Shown: positions 56,412 through 64,000 of the stretch, piece by piece
How the letters are laid out: each line of letters opens with the position of its first letter
How positions within the stretch are numbered: the first letter of the stretch is position 1
Assembly: GCA_050246945.1 (NCBI GenBank)
Contig: JBFWVC010000017.1
Coordinates: 1-64,000, forward strand
DNA from: JAEUMD01 sp050246945
GTDB taxonomy: Bacteria > Pseudomonadota > Alphaproteobacteria > Rhizobiales > Hyphomicrobiaceae
DNA length: 64,000 bases
Reading direction: 5' to 3'
Position numbers and translations under genes: made by a program
Notes under the pieces: generated by a model
What the model was told of the DNA's origin: nothing
The model's database searches: none
Seen by the model: only the letters and a program-made list of their open reading frames with translations

Positions 56412-57248
56412 ATGCCCAGATGCAACATGAAGACCTGCAGCACGCTATTGGCCGGGGCAGCCTGTGCCGCGATGGCGATCATTTTATTCGGCGCGACCGC
56501 TCCGGCTTTGGCGGGTAGCACGTGGGATGGCCTCAAGGCCGACGTGACTGGCACCCGCCCTGTCCAGAACGGCCTCGGTGTCGTTACGCTCGACGCACCC
56601 GCCCGCCCGCAAGATCAGCGCGCAGTACCTGTCGCGATCGACGTGCGCTTTGCAGATGGACGAACCGTGACGGCGGTCACGCTGGTGGTCGACGAGAACC
56701 CGATGCCCGTCGCTGCCGTCTTCAACATGGGGCCGAACCAGCGTCACGTAGCGCTCAAGACTGCCATCCGCCTCAACCAGCAGACTGAAATTCGTGCCAT
56801 CGTCGAGGCGAGCGATGGCGCTCTCTATATGACGTCCAGGCTTGTCAAGTTCGCCGGTGGTCAGGCGGCTTGTGCCGCGCCTCCGACTGGCAACCCGGAG
56901 GAGATCGCCGCCAACATGGGCAAGATGAGCCTCGTCGACGTCCCTGTCGAGGGCAATGCGACGCAGATCGCGCACGATATGCGCCTGAAGATCTCGCACC
57001 CCAATCACACAGGGATGGCGATGGATCAGCAGACGCTGCTTTATATCCCGTTGCGCATGATCTCATCTCTGGAAGTTCGGCAAGGTGACGTCAAACTTTT
57101 CGACATGACGGGTTCCATTACCCTCGCCGAGAACCCTTACTTCGAATTCCCTGTGGTGTTGACCGGCGACCACAAACTCAATGTTATTCTCAAGGATAGT
57201 GACGGTACCGAGTGGACGCGCACGCTTCCGATCCGCGCGGGAAGCTGA
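56412..57248 (+). CDS. SoxYZ-like fused carrier protein
   Basis: The 278-residue exported protein has a signal peptide (about 35 residues, ending PALAG). It then has a SoxY-like domain (VRFADGRTVTAVTLVVDENPMPVAAVF, in part) and a C-terminal SoxZ-like domain (RLKISHPNHTGM, then SITLAENPYFEFPV). The GGCGG carrier tail with its Cys is absent, so it cannot carry sulfur intermediates as SoxYZ does. Such fusions are usually annotated as quinoprotein dehydrogenase-associated carriers near PQQ enzymes, but no such enzyme is in the window. A GGAGGCGG site precedes the ATG. Confidence 0.82.
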   Translation: MPRCNMKTCSTLLAGAACAAMAIILFGATAPALAGSTWDGLKADVTGTRPVQNGLGVVTLDAPARPQDQRAVPVAIDVRFADGRTVTAVTLVVDENPMPVAAVFNMGPNQRHVALKTAIRLNQQTEIRAIVEASDGALYMTSRLVKFAGGQAACAAPPTGNPEEIAANMGKMSLVDVPVEGNATQIAHDMRLKISHPNHTGMAMDQQTLLYIPLRMISSLEVRQGDVKLFDMTGSITLAENPYFEFPVVLTGDHKLNVILKDSDGTEWTRTLPIRAGS

Positions 57249-57532
57249 CACTTCACCTCCCGGCCATTTCGATGCTCTTGCGAAAGCGCGACCCCGGATG
57301 GCTACCGCGTCTGCGGGCACTATCGTTTTCGAACGAACGCGACGCAGACGCCGGCTGGCGATGGGCCGGTTCTGCCGATGGCTCCGCGAATGGCGCGAGC
57401 CACCATACGCGCTTTGAAGCAACCCTCGCGCGCCCTTTCCGGGATACCTGCGAAACCCTGAGGGGAGGTCCATTTCAGCGGTTGCGCAGACGTGCCATCT
57501 GGCTATAGTGCGCCGCTGTTCCGAACAGATCC

Positions 57533-57622
57533 GGAGGGGTGGCCGAGTGGTTGAAGGCGCACGCCTGGAACGCGTGTGTGCGGGAAACCGTACCGTGGGT
57601 TCGAATCCCACTCCCTCCGCCA
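57533..57622 (+). tRNA. tRNA-Ser (GGA)
   Basis: A 90-base class II tRNA has acceptor stem GGAGGGG/TCCCTCC, anticodon stem CACGC/GCGTG with loop CTGGAAC (anticodon GGA), a long variable arm, discriminator G and encoded CCA. A site-specific recombinase gene lies 284 bases downstream. Confidence 0.96.
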
Positions 57623-57905
57623 CGCAACTGATTGATATAGATACATAAAACGAGTCTTGGCGTCGGGGTCGAAATTCGTCCGTAGTGTCCGCCGGTTAGC
57701 GGCACGATGCCATTTTATCTGCGACCGAGAGACCGCTTCGGTGCAGGCTATCGCGGGCTCCTCCGGTCCAAGTCTCCTATTGGCTTTAGAGTGGTACCGT
57801 TGGCGGCGGGCGCGGTGGGTCGTTTCGCTCATTTGATGCTGACGAGATCGGCGAGCCGCCGTCTCAACTGGTGGGCGACGGGGCACTTCCGAGAGACTGG
57901 CGCGG

Positions 57906-59639
57906 TCAATCGAATCCAAGCTCGCGGCGCTGGTCGGACCAGCGCGAACCGAACTGGCCAGCGCGCATGAGCTTGATCGCACTAAACTCGGCTGGCTGGC
58001 GCCCCTGGACGATCGCCCTGGTGATGTTCGGCGCAAGGAAGCTCAGCCGGAAGACACGGGTAAAGTAGGAGGGGCTCACCCCCGCCTCTTCGGCGAGATC
58101 CCTGATTGACCTGCCGTTGCTGTTCGTCACGAGACCGTGGAAGTGCCGCGCCTGCACGATCAGACGCAGAAGGCTTCGATCCGGTTTGATCGCAATTTCG
58201 GATTGTCCCTCGATCACAAGCTTGTTCGCAATACCGGTCCGCTTAACGCGCACCGGCATTGTCAGCACGGCGCTCGGCCCCTCGTCCGACAAGTCGAACT
58301 GGCAAGGGCTCAACTTCCCCCGGATTGCCTCAAGGAGTCGCAGCGGGCGGAGGGCAATAACAATGGTGTCGGGTTTGACCTCCACGCGAGAGAGGCACGC
58401 ACCAAGGATGCCGCGTTTCTCGGATGCGGACAACTCTGGCCAACGCTGCGCGAGCCATGCCGCTTGGTCAATGAGCGTCTTGTGCGCCGCGACCGTGGTC
58501 GTTCCCGCGAACGCCAGAATGGAAGCTGGTTCCTGCAGCAACGTGTGGATCTGGTCCTCGACGAGAACCTCGAGATCGGAGGCCGGAACACGACAGGCAG
58601 ACTCGGAAGGTTTGACCCAGCCGCGCTTAATCAACGATTGGCTGACGTAATAGCGATAGCGCGCGCCGTTCTTTGTGGCGTGCGTCGGTGACATGCGCTC
58701 GCCGCCGCCATCGTAGACGAGGCCGGCCAGGAGACTCGGAGCAAAAGCCTTGGATCGCGTCGTTCGCTCAACGCGATTGTCTGCAAGGATCGCCTGGGCC
58801 TCGGACCACAGTGCCTCGTCGATGATAGCGTCATGCTGACCGGGATAGGGCTTACCCTTGTGTGCGATCTCGCCTCGGTACAGCCGGTTCTGCAGGATGT
58901 GGTACAGCGCGCCGATCGCGATCGGCTTGGCTCCGGTCGGATTGCCATTTCGGTCCCGTCGCGCCTTACTGACAACGCCCGATACGTCCAGTTCCAGCTT
59001 CAGTGCATGCACCGATTTCAACGCCGTGTAGCGGTGATAGATATGTCGGACGGTTTCGGCTTCGGCCGCGTTCACGGCAAGCTTGCGATTGGCAACGTCG
59101 TAGCCGAGCGGCGGCAGGCCACCCATCCACATGCCTTTCTGCTTCGAAGCGGCAATCTTGTCGCGAATTCGCTCGCCGGTCACTTCACGCTCAAACTGGG
59201 CGAACGACAAGAGCATGTTGAGAGTCAGGCGCCCTATCGACGTCGTGGTGTTGAACTGCTGAGTCACCGAGACGAATGAGACGCTCTTGGCGTCGAAGGC
59301 ATCTACGATCTTGGCAAAGTCACGGAGCGAGCGCGTAAGCCGGTCGACCTTGTAGACGACGACCGTGTCGACGCGGCCGGTGGCGATGTCCTCAAGAAGG
59401 CGCTGCAGCGCCGGCCGCTCCATGGTCCCGCCGGAGATGCCACCATCATCGTACATGTTGGGTAGTGCGACCCAGCCGAAGCTTTTCTGGCTCCGGATGT
59501 AGGCCTCACACGCTTCGCGCTGTGCATCGAGCGAGTTGAACTCCTGCTCCAACCCGTCCTCGGAGGACTTGCGCGTGTAGATGGCGCAGCGAACAACCTC
59601 TGCGCCGTTGGGACGGGCAGGCTTGAGTTTCGGACGCAT
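57906..59639 (-). CDS. Large serine recombinase
   Basis: The 577-residue recombinase has a resolvase-type catalytic domain: RCAIYTRKSSEDG with the active Ser, SLDAQREACEAYI, then VYKVDRLTRSLRDF. A Recombinase domain with VHALKLELDVSG and RLYRGEIAHKGK follows, and a zinc-ribbon/HTH-like C-terminus (SIRDLAEEAGVSPSYFTRVFRL) ends the protein. Such enzymes catalyse integration or excision at short att sites. The start overlaps the DUF2924 stop by one base. tRNA-Ser lies beyond its C-terminus, suggesting the integration point. Confidence 0.9.
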   Translation of the reverse strand: MRPKLKPARPNGAEVVRCAIYTRKSSEDGLEQEFNSLDAQREACEAYIRSQKSFGWVALPNMYDDGGISGGTMERPALQRLLEDIATGRVDTVVVYKVDRLTRSLRDFAKIVDAFDAKSVSFVSVTQQFNTTTSIGRLTLNMLLSFAQFEREVTGERIRDKIAASKQKGMWMGGLPPLGYDVANRKLAVNAAEAETVRHIYHRYTALKSVHALKLELDVSGVVSKARRDRNGNPTGAKPIAIGALYHILQNRLYRGEIAHKGKPYPGQHDAIIDEALWSEAQAILADNRVERTTRSKAFAPSLLAGLVYDGGGERMSPTHATKNGARYRYYVSQSLIKRGWVKPSESACRVPASDLEVLVEDQIHTLLQEPASILAFAGTTTVAAHKTLIDQAAWLAQRWPELSASEKRGILGACLSRVEVKPDTIVIALRPLRLLEAIRGKLSPCQFDLSDEGPSAVLTMPVRVKRTGIANKLVIEGQSEIAIKPDRSLLRLIVQARHFHGLVTNSNGRSIRDLAEEAGVSPSYFTRVFRLSFLAPNITRAIVQGRQPAEFSAIKLMRAGQFGSRWSDQRRELGFD

Positions 59640-60172
59640 CAGCCGCCCTCTTCAGTTGCCGCATCGCCGCTATTCGGTGCAGCTTTCGCCTTGCCGATCC
59701 CGAAAAATCTCGGCCCCGACCACTGGGTGCCAGTCATCTCGCGCGCGATTGCCGACAGCGAGCGCCACGTCTTCCCTCGCCACAGGAACCCTTCCTCGAA
59801 GACCTGGACCTCGTGTGTTTCGCCCTTCCATTCGCGTATTAGACGGGCGCCCGGCCTCAGAGTGACGGCACGTGCCTTGGTCAAGTCCGCCTTCGTGGCC
59901 ATTGTCTGCCCCAGCTCGGCGATCTGACGCTTGGTCGCCGCGGAGAGGCCACCGAACGCTCGCTCCTGCAGCTTCCACGCGACGCCAAGCTCGAGCAGAT
60001 CGCGGCTCAGCCTACTGGGCGGACGAGAACGATAGTGTCGCAACCATTCGTTCCGTAGGTCCGCCGGGCTCATGCTTGCTAACGCGGACAATGCCGCCTC
60101 GAGAGCTTCGGTGTCGGCGCGCCCGGGCGCGCCGACTGTGGACGTCGTATTTGTGCGATCCTTTTTCCGCAT
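59639..60172 (-). CDS. DUF2924-family protein
   Basis: The 177-residue protein matches DUF2924: LRNEWLRHYRSRPPSRLSRDLLELGVAWKLQE in part, ending GKTWRSLSAIAREMTGTQWSGPRFFG, the most conserved segment. The family is found between DUF3489 and a recombinase in many alphaproteobacterial mobile cassettes. It may be a DNA-binding or directionality factor, but no biochemical function is known. It starts three bases after the DUF3489 stop. Confidence 0.85.
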   Translation of the reverse strand: MRKKDRTNTTSTVGAPGRADTEALEAALSALASMSPADLRNEWLRHYRSRPPSRLSRDLLELGVAWKLQERAFGGLSAATKRQIAELGQTMATKADLTKARAVTLRPGARLIREWKGETHEVQVFEEGFLWRGKTWRSLSAIAREMTGTQWSGPRFFGIGKAKAAPNSGDAATEEGG

Positions 60173-60175
60173 CGC

Positions 60176-60472
60176 TCAACCTACCGTCGATACAAGTCGG
60201 TAGGCCTTGCGGTTGGCTTTTGCGTCGAGCCGGATCTCGAAACCACGCGCCTTCAGCTTGCTCAAGGCGCCGAGGACCGAGTGCTTCTGCCAGCTGGTCG
60301 CATTGACCAACTCGTCAACGGTGGCTCCGTTCTTCGAGGCGAGGCGGCCGAGGATATCGCCAAGCTTGCCGTCGGGTCGCGGCAGGTCGGCCGGAACCGG
60401 AGCCGTTCTAGCATTGGAGGGGTTTCTGGGCTGCTTTGCCGTCTTGGTCCGGTTAGGGTTCGGCGTATTCAT
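60176..60472 (-). CDS. DUF3489-family protein
   Basis: The 98-residue protein has a disordered basic N-terminus, then a winged-helix-like domain with LGDILGRLASKNGATVDELVNATSW and HSVLGALSKLKARGFEI, typical of DUF3489. It is first in the three-gene cassette, with a GGAGAG site. It is likely a small regulator of the recombinase cassette. Confidence 0.85.
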   Translation of the reverse strand: MNTPNPNRTKTAKQPRNPSNARTAPVPADLPRPDGKLGDILGRLASKNGATVDELVNATSWQKHSVLGALSKLKARGFEIRLDAKANRKAYRLVSTVG

Positions 60473-60526
60473 CGGGTGGCTCTCCAGTGTCGGGCTGCGC
60501 AGGATGCGCCGCCTTGCACCACCCGA

Positions 60527-60552
60527 AGCCCCGGATGCACGACTCCGGGGCT
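60527..60552. other. GC-rich hairpin upstream of the recombinase cassette
   Basis: A 9-base-pair stem, AGCCCCGGA (60527-60535) with TCCGGGGCT (60544-60552), encloses an 8-base loop. It lies in the promoter/leader region of DUF3489 and could be an operator, a terminator for leftward transcription, or part of an attachment site. Confidence 0.45.
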
Positions 60553-61388
60553 GACTATGCGGCCTTAGCCGCGCCTGTCACCGACAGTACCGCTCCGAAG
60601 GGCCGCAAAGTCCAGTCCAAAGGTGCTGTCTCGCGCATAAAAGAAGAGTTTGAAAACAAGTGGGTATCAATAGCCTCGTCTGCACCAGGAAGGCTGGTAG
60701 GTCAGCAGTTCGATACCTTGATGCTCCACCAACGACAACGCGTTGAGTTTACAAATTATTTTAGACTTGCAAATTGACTCACACTAACCGCGGGTTAGCG
60801 CATACGTATCGGTCTTTTGGCCGGTCTCTGCGCCCCGAATAGGCGGTCTTCGCGCGGCAAATGTCCCGCTGTCTCTGGCCTCAAAATTCCTCTTCCGGGC
60901 GCCGTGCCTAGCTGCGCCGTAGAGACCTTGTTCGCAGCTAACTGAGACCGGTGTGAAAGAGGCGCGTCACCCTGATTTGCTTAAGGCCGTCGACGACTGA
61001 GCGCGATGCTCTCACCTTGAAAGTGGCGCTCGCCTATGAACCCGCAAGAGCAAGATAAAGCATCCACGATTTCGCCGGCTTCATCTTGGATATCCAAGAT
61101 TTTGGGTTCGAACTCCGTGGCATCACGCTAGGCGGATCTGCAATCCCTAGGACGAAATGCAGAGTTTTCGCACATCGACCGTTCCCAATGCTCCGCAGCC
61201 CGGTCGGCATTTTCGCATGTCCGCTCTCAGCTGTGTCAGCGGACTCATGTTGTGGCTTGCTGAACGATCCAAGGCGGCGGCGCGTCGTCAATCATCGCGC
61301 TGACCCGAGACCGGCCGTCGACCGTCTGACGCAATAGACTAGTCGCGGTGATCCAAAAACAGGCAAGAACTTATGAATACCTGCGCGG
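60553..61388. other. Intergenic region beyond the recombinase cassette
   Basis: These 836 bases show no gene I accept. A 96-codon frame at 60487-60777 ends in plausible but unrecognised sequence. At about 60784-60798 there is a palindrome CTAACC-N3-GGTTAG. A similar CCGCCGGTTAGCGGC block lies at about 57688-57703 on the other side of the cassette. Confidence 0.4.
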
Positions 61389-62096
61389 TTAGCTCACGCT
61401 GTCGAGACGACCGTCGCGCAGATGGAAGATATGATCGAAGCGGTCGAAGATTTTCTCGTCATGAGTGACCGCGATGATGGCGGCCTGCTGTTCGACGGCG
61501 ACCTTGCGCAGAAGGTCCATGACGATCCCTGCGCGCTTGGAATCAAGCGCGGCTGTCGGCTCGTCAGCTAGGATGATCCGCGGCCGATTGGCGAGCGCCC
61601 TGGCAATTGCGACACGCTGCGCCTCGCCGCCTGACAGCTTTGCCGGCATGGACGATCTACGATGGCTGACCTCCAGGTAGTCCAGAAGCTCCAACGCACG
61701 AGCGCGGCCCGCCGCCGTGTCCACTCCGGCAAGCTGCAGCACGAGAGCTACGTTGTCGGTGACGTCGAGGAACGGGATCAGGTTGTGGAATTGGAAAATG
61801 AAGCCGATCTTGTCGAGCCGTAGCCGACGCAAATCAGGTCGCAGCCATTGTCCCTCTTCGAGAACCAGTTCGCCGTCGAGTTCCATGGCGCCTGCGGAAG
61901 GATCGAGGATGCATCCGATGACGTTGAGCAGCGTCGTCTTGCCCGAGCCCGACGGCCCCAGCAAAGCGACCACCTGGCCGGGGTAGACATTGATCGACAC
62001 CTCGCGCAGCGCGTCGACGCGCGCGTCGCCCTCACCGAAGTGTTTTGATACGCGATCGACACGCACGAGCGGTGGAGAGGCTGGTTCTGCGTTCAT
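61389..62096 (-). CDS. ABC export ATPase, MacB/LolD-like
   Basis: The 235-residue ATPase has Walker A GPSGSGKTTLLN, the signature KLSGGEAQRVAIARALA, Walker B RIILADEPTAALDS and the H-loop AVTHDEKIF. It resembles LolD/MacB/DevA ATPases that energise FtsX-like permeases. The ATG at 62096 lies one base after the permease stop. Three genes (adaptor, permease, ATPase) form an operon reading leftward. Confidence 0.9.
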   Translation of the reverse strand: MNAEPASPPLVRVDRVSKHFGEGDARVDALREVSINVYPGQVVALLGPSGSGKTTLLNVIGCILDPSAGAMELDGELVLEEGQWLRPDLRRLRLDKIGFIFQFHNLIPFLDVTDNVALVLQLAGVDTAAGRARALELLDYLEVSHRRSSMPAKLSGGEAQRVAIARALANRPRIILADEPTAALDSKRAGIVMDLLRKVAVEQQAAIIAVTHDEKIFDRFDHIFHLRDGRLDSVS

Positions 62097-62097
62097 G

Positions 62098-63231
62098 TCA
62101 GCCCCCCAGTGCCGTCGCGGGATCGACTTTGAGCGCCGCACGCACGCCAAGACCGCTCGATACGAGGCAGACGGCGAAGACGATTAGGCCAAGGACACTG
62201 ACGTTTTCAGGTTCGAGCACGACGCGCCGGGGGAAATAGTCCTTGATATTGACAATCAGCGTCGCACCGATCGCGAAGCCGATAAGGCCGAGTGCCAGCG
62301 CCTGTTGGACGATCATGGCGATGATGGTGCGGTCGGGTGCGCCGATCAGCTTCAGCGTGGCGATCTGCTTCAGCTTCTCCATGGTCATCGTGTAGATGAT
62401 GAGCGCGATGATCACCGCCGAAACGATCAGAAGCAGAGTCGTGAACAGGCCGATCTGGCGGCGTGCGCGGTCGACAAGCGACTGCGTCAGAATCAGCTCC
62501 TGCGCGTCCTGGGTGATGGCCGAGAGGTGCTTCCACCGGCGGATCGCATCGGCGACCGCTTCTGGCGATGCATCGCTCTGAAGGCGAGCAACGACGGCGT
62601 TTACGGTATCGCCATTGCCGCCACTGGCGCCGCGCGCGACCTCGACTCGCGCCGCTGGAGGGGCCAGGTCGAACTGCAGCTTCTGCGCATCCGCGAGCGT
62701 CATAAACACGGCTGGATCGCCGCCCGAGGCTACCTGATACGTCGTGATGCCCACCACCTCGAAGACGTTGCGTCCGAGCTTCACGCGCGCGCCAAGCGTA
62801 AGGCCTGTCGATCGGTCGGCAACGATCTCATAATGACTGCGGCCGATGTGGCGGCCTGCTACGATCTGAGGCGGTCCGCCCGGTCGCGTCAGCTCGTAGC
62901 CGATCACATAAAGGCGGAGTTTCTTCCCGGCGTGTTCGGTTTCGACGGTCTGGTAGGTGATGCTGCCCGCAGATGCGACACCGCCGATGCGTGCGATCGC
63001 CTCGCGCGTTTCGCCTGGAATGCGGGAAGCCTCGGCAAAGGGCCCACGCGTGTTGGCTTCGACGACCCAGACATCGACGGCAGGGGAACGGGCTATTGTC
63101 AACGCATCCACGACCAGCCCCTTGTAGATCCCGATCATCGCCAGCACGACGCCGAGCAGCAAGCCGAGCCCCACGCAGGTCAGCAGAAACCGGAACAGGT
63201 TGTGGCGGATGTCGCGATAGGCGAGGTTCAT
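62098..63231 (-). CDS. FtsX-like ABC transporter permease, DevC type
   Basis: The 377-residue protein has one N-terminal span (about 12-36), a large extracytoplasmic domain, and three C-terminal spans (about 258-370) with IATLKLIGAPDRTIIAMIVQQ, the FtsX-like coupling region. This matches DevC/MacB-type permeases, which drive export through a periplasmic adaptor and an outer-membrane tunnel. The start overlaps the adaptor stop as ATGA. Confidence 0.88.
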   Translation of the reverse strand: MNLAYRDIRHNLFRFLLTCVGLGLLLGVVLAMIGIYKGLVVDALTIARSPAVDVWVVEANTRGPFAEASRIPGETREAIARIGGVASAGSITYQTVETEHAGKKLRLYVIGYELTRPGGPPQIVAGRHIGRSHYEIVADRSTGLTLGARVKLGRNVFEVVGITTYQVASGGDPAVFMTLADAQKLQFDLAPPAARVEVARGASGGNGDTVNAVVARLQSDASPEAVADAIRRWKHLSAITQDAQELILTQSLVDRARRQIGLFTTLLLIVSAVIIALIIYTMTMEKLKQIATLKLIGAPDRTIIAMIVQQALALGLIGFAIGATLIVNIKDYFPRRVVLEPENVSVLGLIVFAVCLVSSGLGVRAALKVDPATALGG

Positions 63232-64000
63232 TTCGCCGACTCCGTTGCCGGCCTGACTGGCTGAAGCGGAGAAGCTGGCAGCGTCCGTGTTGCCTTAACT
63301 CGAACGGAGCGGCCCTCCTTGAAGCCCGAGCCAAGTGCCGTGACCACTTGCACAGTTTCGGGCAACCTGGAAATGATCTCGAGCTGGGAGTCCTCGGTGC
63401 GATGGCGGAACTGCACAATCCGCCGGTTAAGCCGTCCCTCTTCGACCGTCCACACGGTTCCCTGTCGGCCATCGTACCCATGCACTGCGGCTTCCGGCAC
63501 CAGCAGCGCGTCCTCGAGCGTGGCAACCGTGATCCAGAATTCTGCTTGTTCGCCCAGATGCACACGCGAGGGTGGATTGTCCCCTCGAACGAAGACGCGC
63601 CGCTCCTCGCTGACGCGATCGCTTTCGAGCCCGATACGGACAACCTCGCCGGCAAAGCTATCCAGCGGACGCGACCGCAGCCGGGCCTCCACCTTCTGTC
63701 CTTCCCTCAGGAAGCCTGCTCGCTGCTCATCGACATAGGCCAGTCCCCAGTAGCTGTCCTTGGCGATCACCGTAAATATCGGATCGCCCGGCTTGATCAC
63801 GGTACCGGCCTCCTTGTGTCGCTCGATGATCAAGCCGTCATAAGGCGCCAGCAGCGTGCGATGGCTCAGCATTGTCTCTTCAAAGCGGAGCTGAGCCTCT
63901 GCATCTGTGAGCTGCGCCTTGGCACTTTCCGCCTCGCTCTTGGCGACCGCAACTTCGGCCTTTGCCACCGCTTCGTCGCGAACAGCTTCCTCGGCCGCCT
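63228..64000 (-). CDS. HlyD/MacA-type periplasmic adaptor, N-terminus cut by window edge
   Basis: The visible 257 codons encode coiled coil (VAVAKSEAESAKAQLTDAEAQL, in part), a lipoyl half-motif TLLAPYDGLIIERHKEAGTVI, and the beta-barrel and membrane-proximal domains ending ATRTLPASPLQP. The reading frame continues unbroken to position 64000, so the start lies outside the window. It would link the FtsX-like permease to an outer-membrane channel, which is not seen here. Confidence 0.87.
   Translation of the reverse strand, partial: AAEEAVRDEAVAKAEVAVAKSEAESAKAQLTDAEAQLRFEETMLSHRTLLAPYDGLIIERHKEAGTVIKPGDPIFTVIAKDSYWGLAYVDEQRAGFLREGQKVEARLRSRPLDSFAGEVVRIGLESDRVSEERRVFVRGDNPPSRVHLGEQAEFWITVATLEDALLVPEAAVHGYDGRQGTVWTVEEGRLNRRIVQFRHRTEDSQLEIISRLPETVQVVTALGSGFKEGRSVRVKATRTLPASPLQPVRPATESAK

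Noticed and set aside
60487..60777. 96-codon frame upstream of DUF3489
   Set aside because: The first third crosses a hairpin and there is no ribosome site or known domain.

Overview
The window looks like a chromosomal segment from an alphaproteobacterium of the Hyphomicrobiales (Rhizobiales). The evidence is the order murA - DUF2948 - hisD - UPF0262 - low-Mr phosphatase - maf - yacG, a tRNA-His of the alphaproteobacterial type (G1:U72, A73, no encoded G-1), a phasin, and several copies of the palindromic intergenic repeats common in rhizobia. The genus cannot be fixed from sequence alone.

Layout. 1-201: start of an IS5-type transposase and an inverted repeat. 295-9113: a sodium:solute symporter, glpD, an M15-type peptidase, a solute-binding protein with a long disordered linker, and an AsmA-like protein. 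9543-12644: a repeat-rich zone with two MITE-like elements, a 43-residue membrane protein and a two-domain ABC permease. 12663-15159: a soluble histidine kinase and a phasin. 15410-15486: tRNA-His.

15749-27542 is the most interesting part. It is a gene set in one orientation behind a strong sigma-54 promoter and twin palindromes. It encodes a small exported protein, an exported Met-Gly repeat protein with 34 xGM triplets, a pentaheme cytochrome c, a Met-rich lipoprotein, a Tat-exported molybdopterin oxidoreductase, its four-cluster Fe-S subunit, a TorD-type chaperone, a polyferredoxin, an unrecognised protein, a sensor kinase with a periplasmic CxxCH haem motif, and an NtrC-type regulator. 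I read it as a self-regulated periplasmic respiratory or repair system. One hypothesis is that it reduces methionine sulfoxide in its own Met-rich proteins.

27910-34482 is a complete second ATP synthase of the N-ATPase type (atpDCQRBEFAG). 34929-45054 is accessory: a ClpP-fold membrane protease, a flavin-binding-like protein, a LuxR-type regulator divergent from a trimeric autotransporter, an IS21 remnant, a HAD phosphatase, an arylsulfatase and an outer-membrane beta-barrel candidate. 45302-55203 holds tRNA-Thr and housekeeping genes, interrupted by an opposing Crp-type regulator and class III cyclase pair. 55365-57622 has a secreted nuclease, a SoxYZ-like carrier and tRNA-Ser. 57906-60472 is a recombinase - DUF2924 - DUF3489 cassette beside tRNA-Ser. 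61389-64000 is a three-gene MacAB/DevBCA-like export system cut by the window edge.
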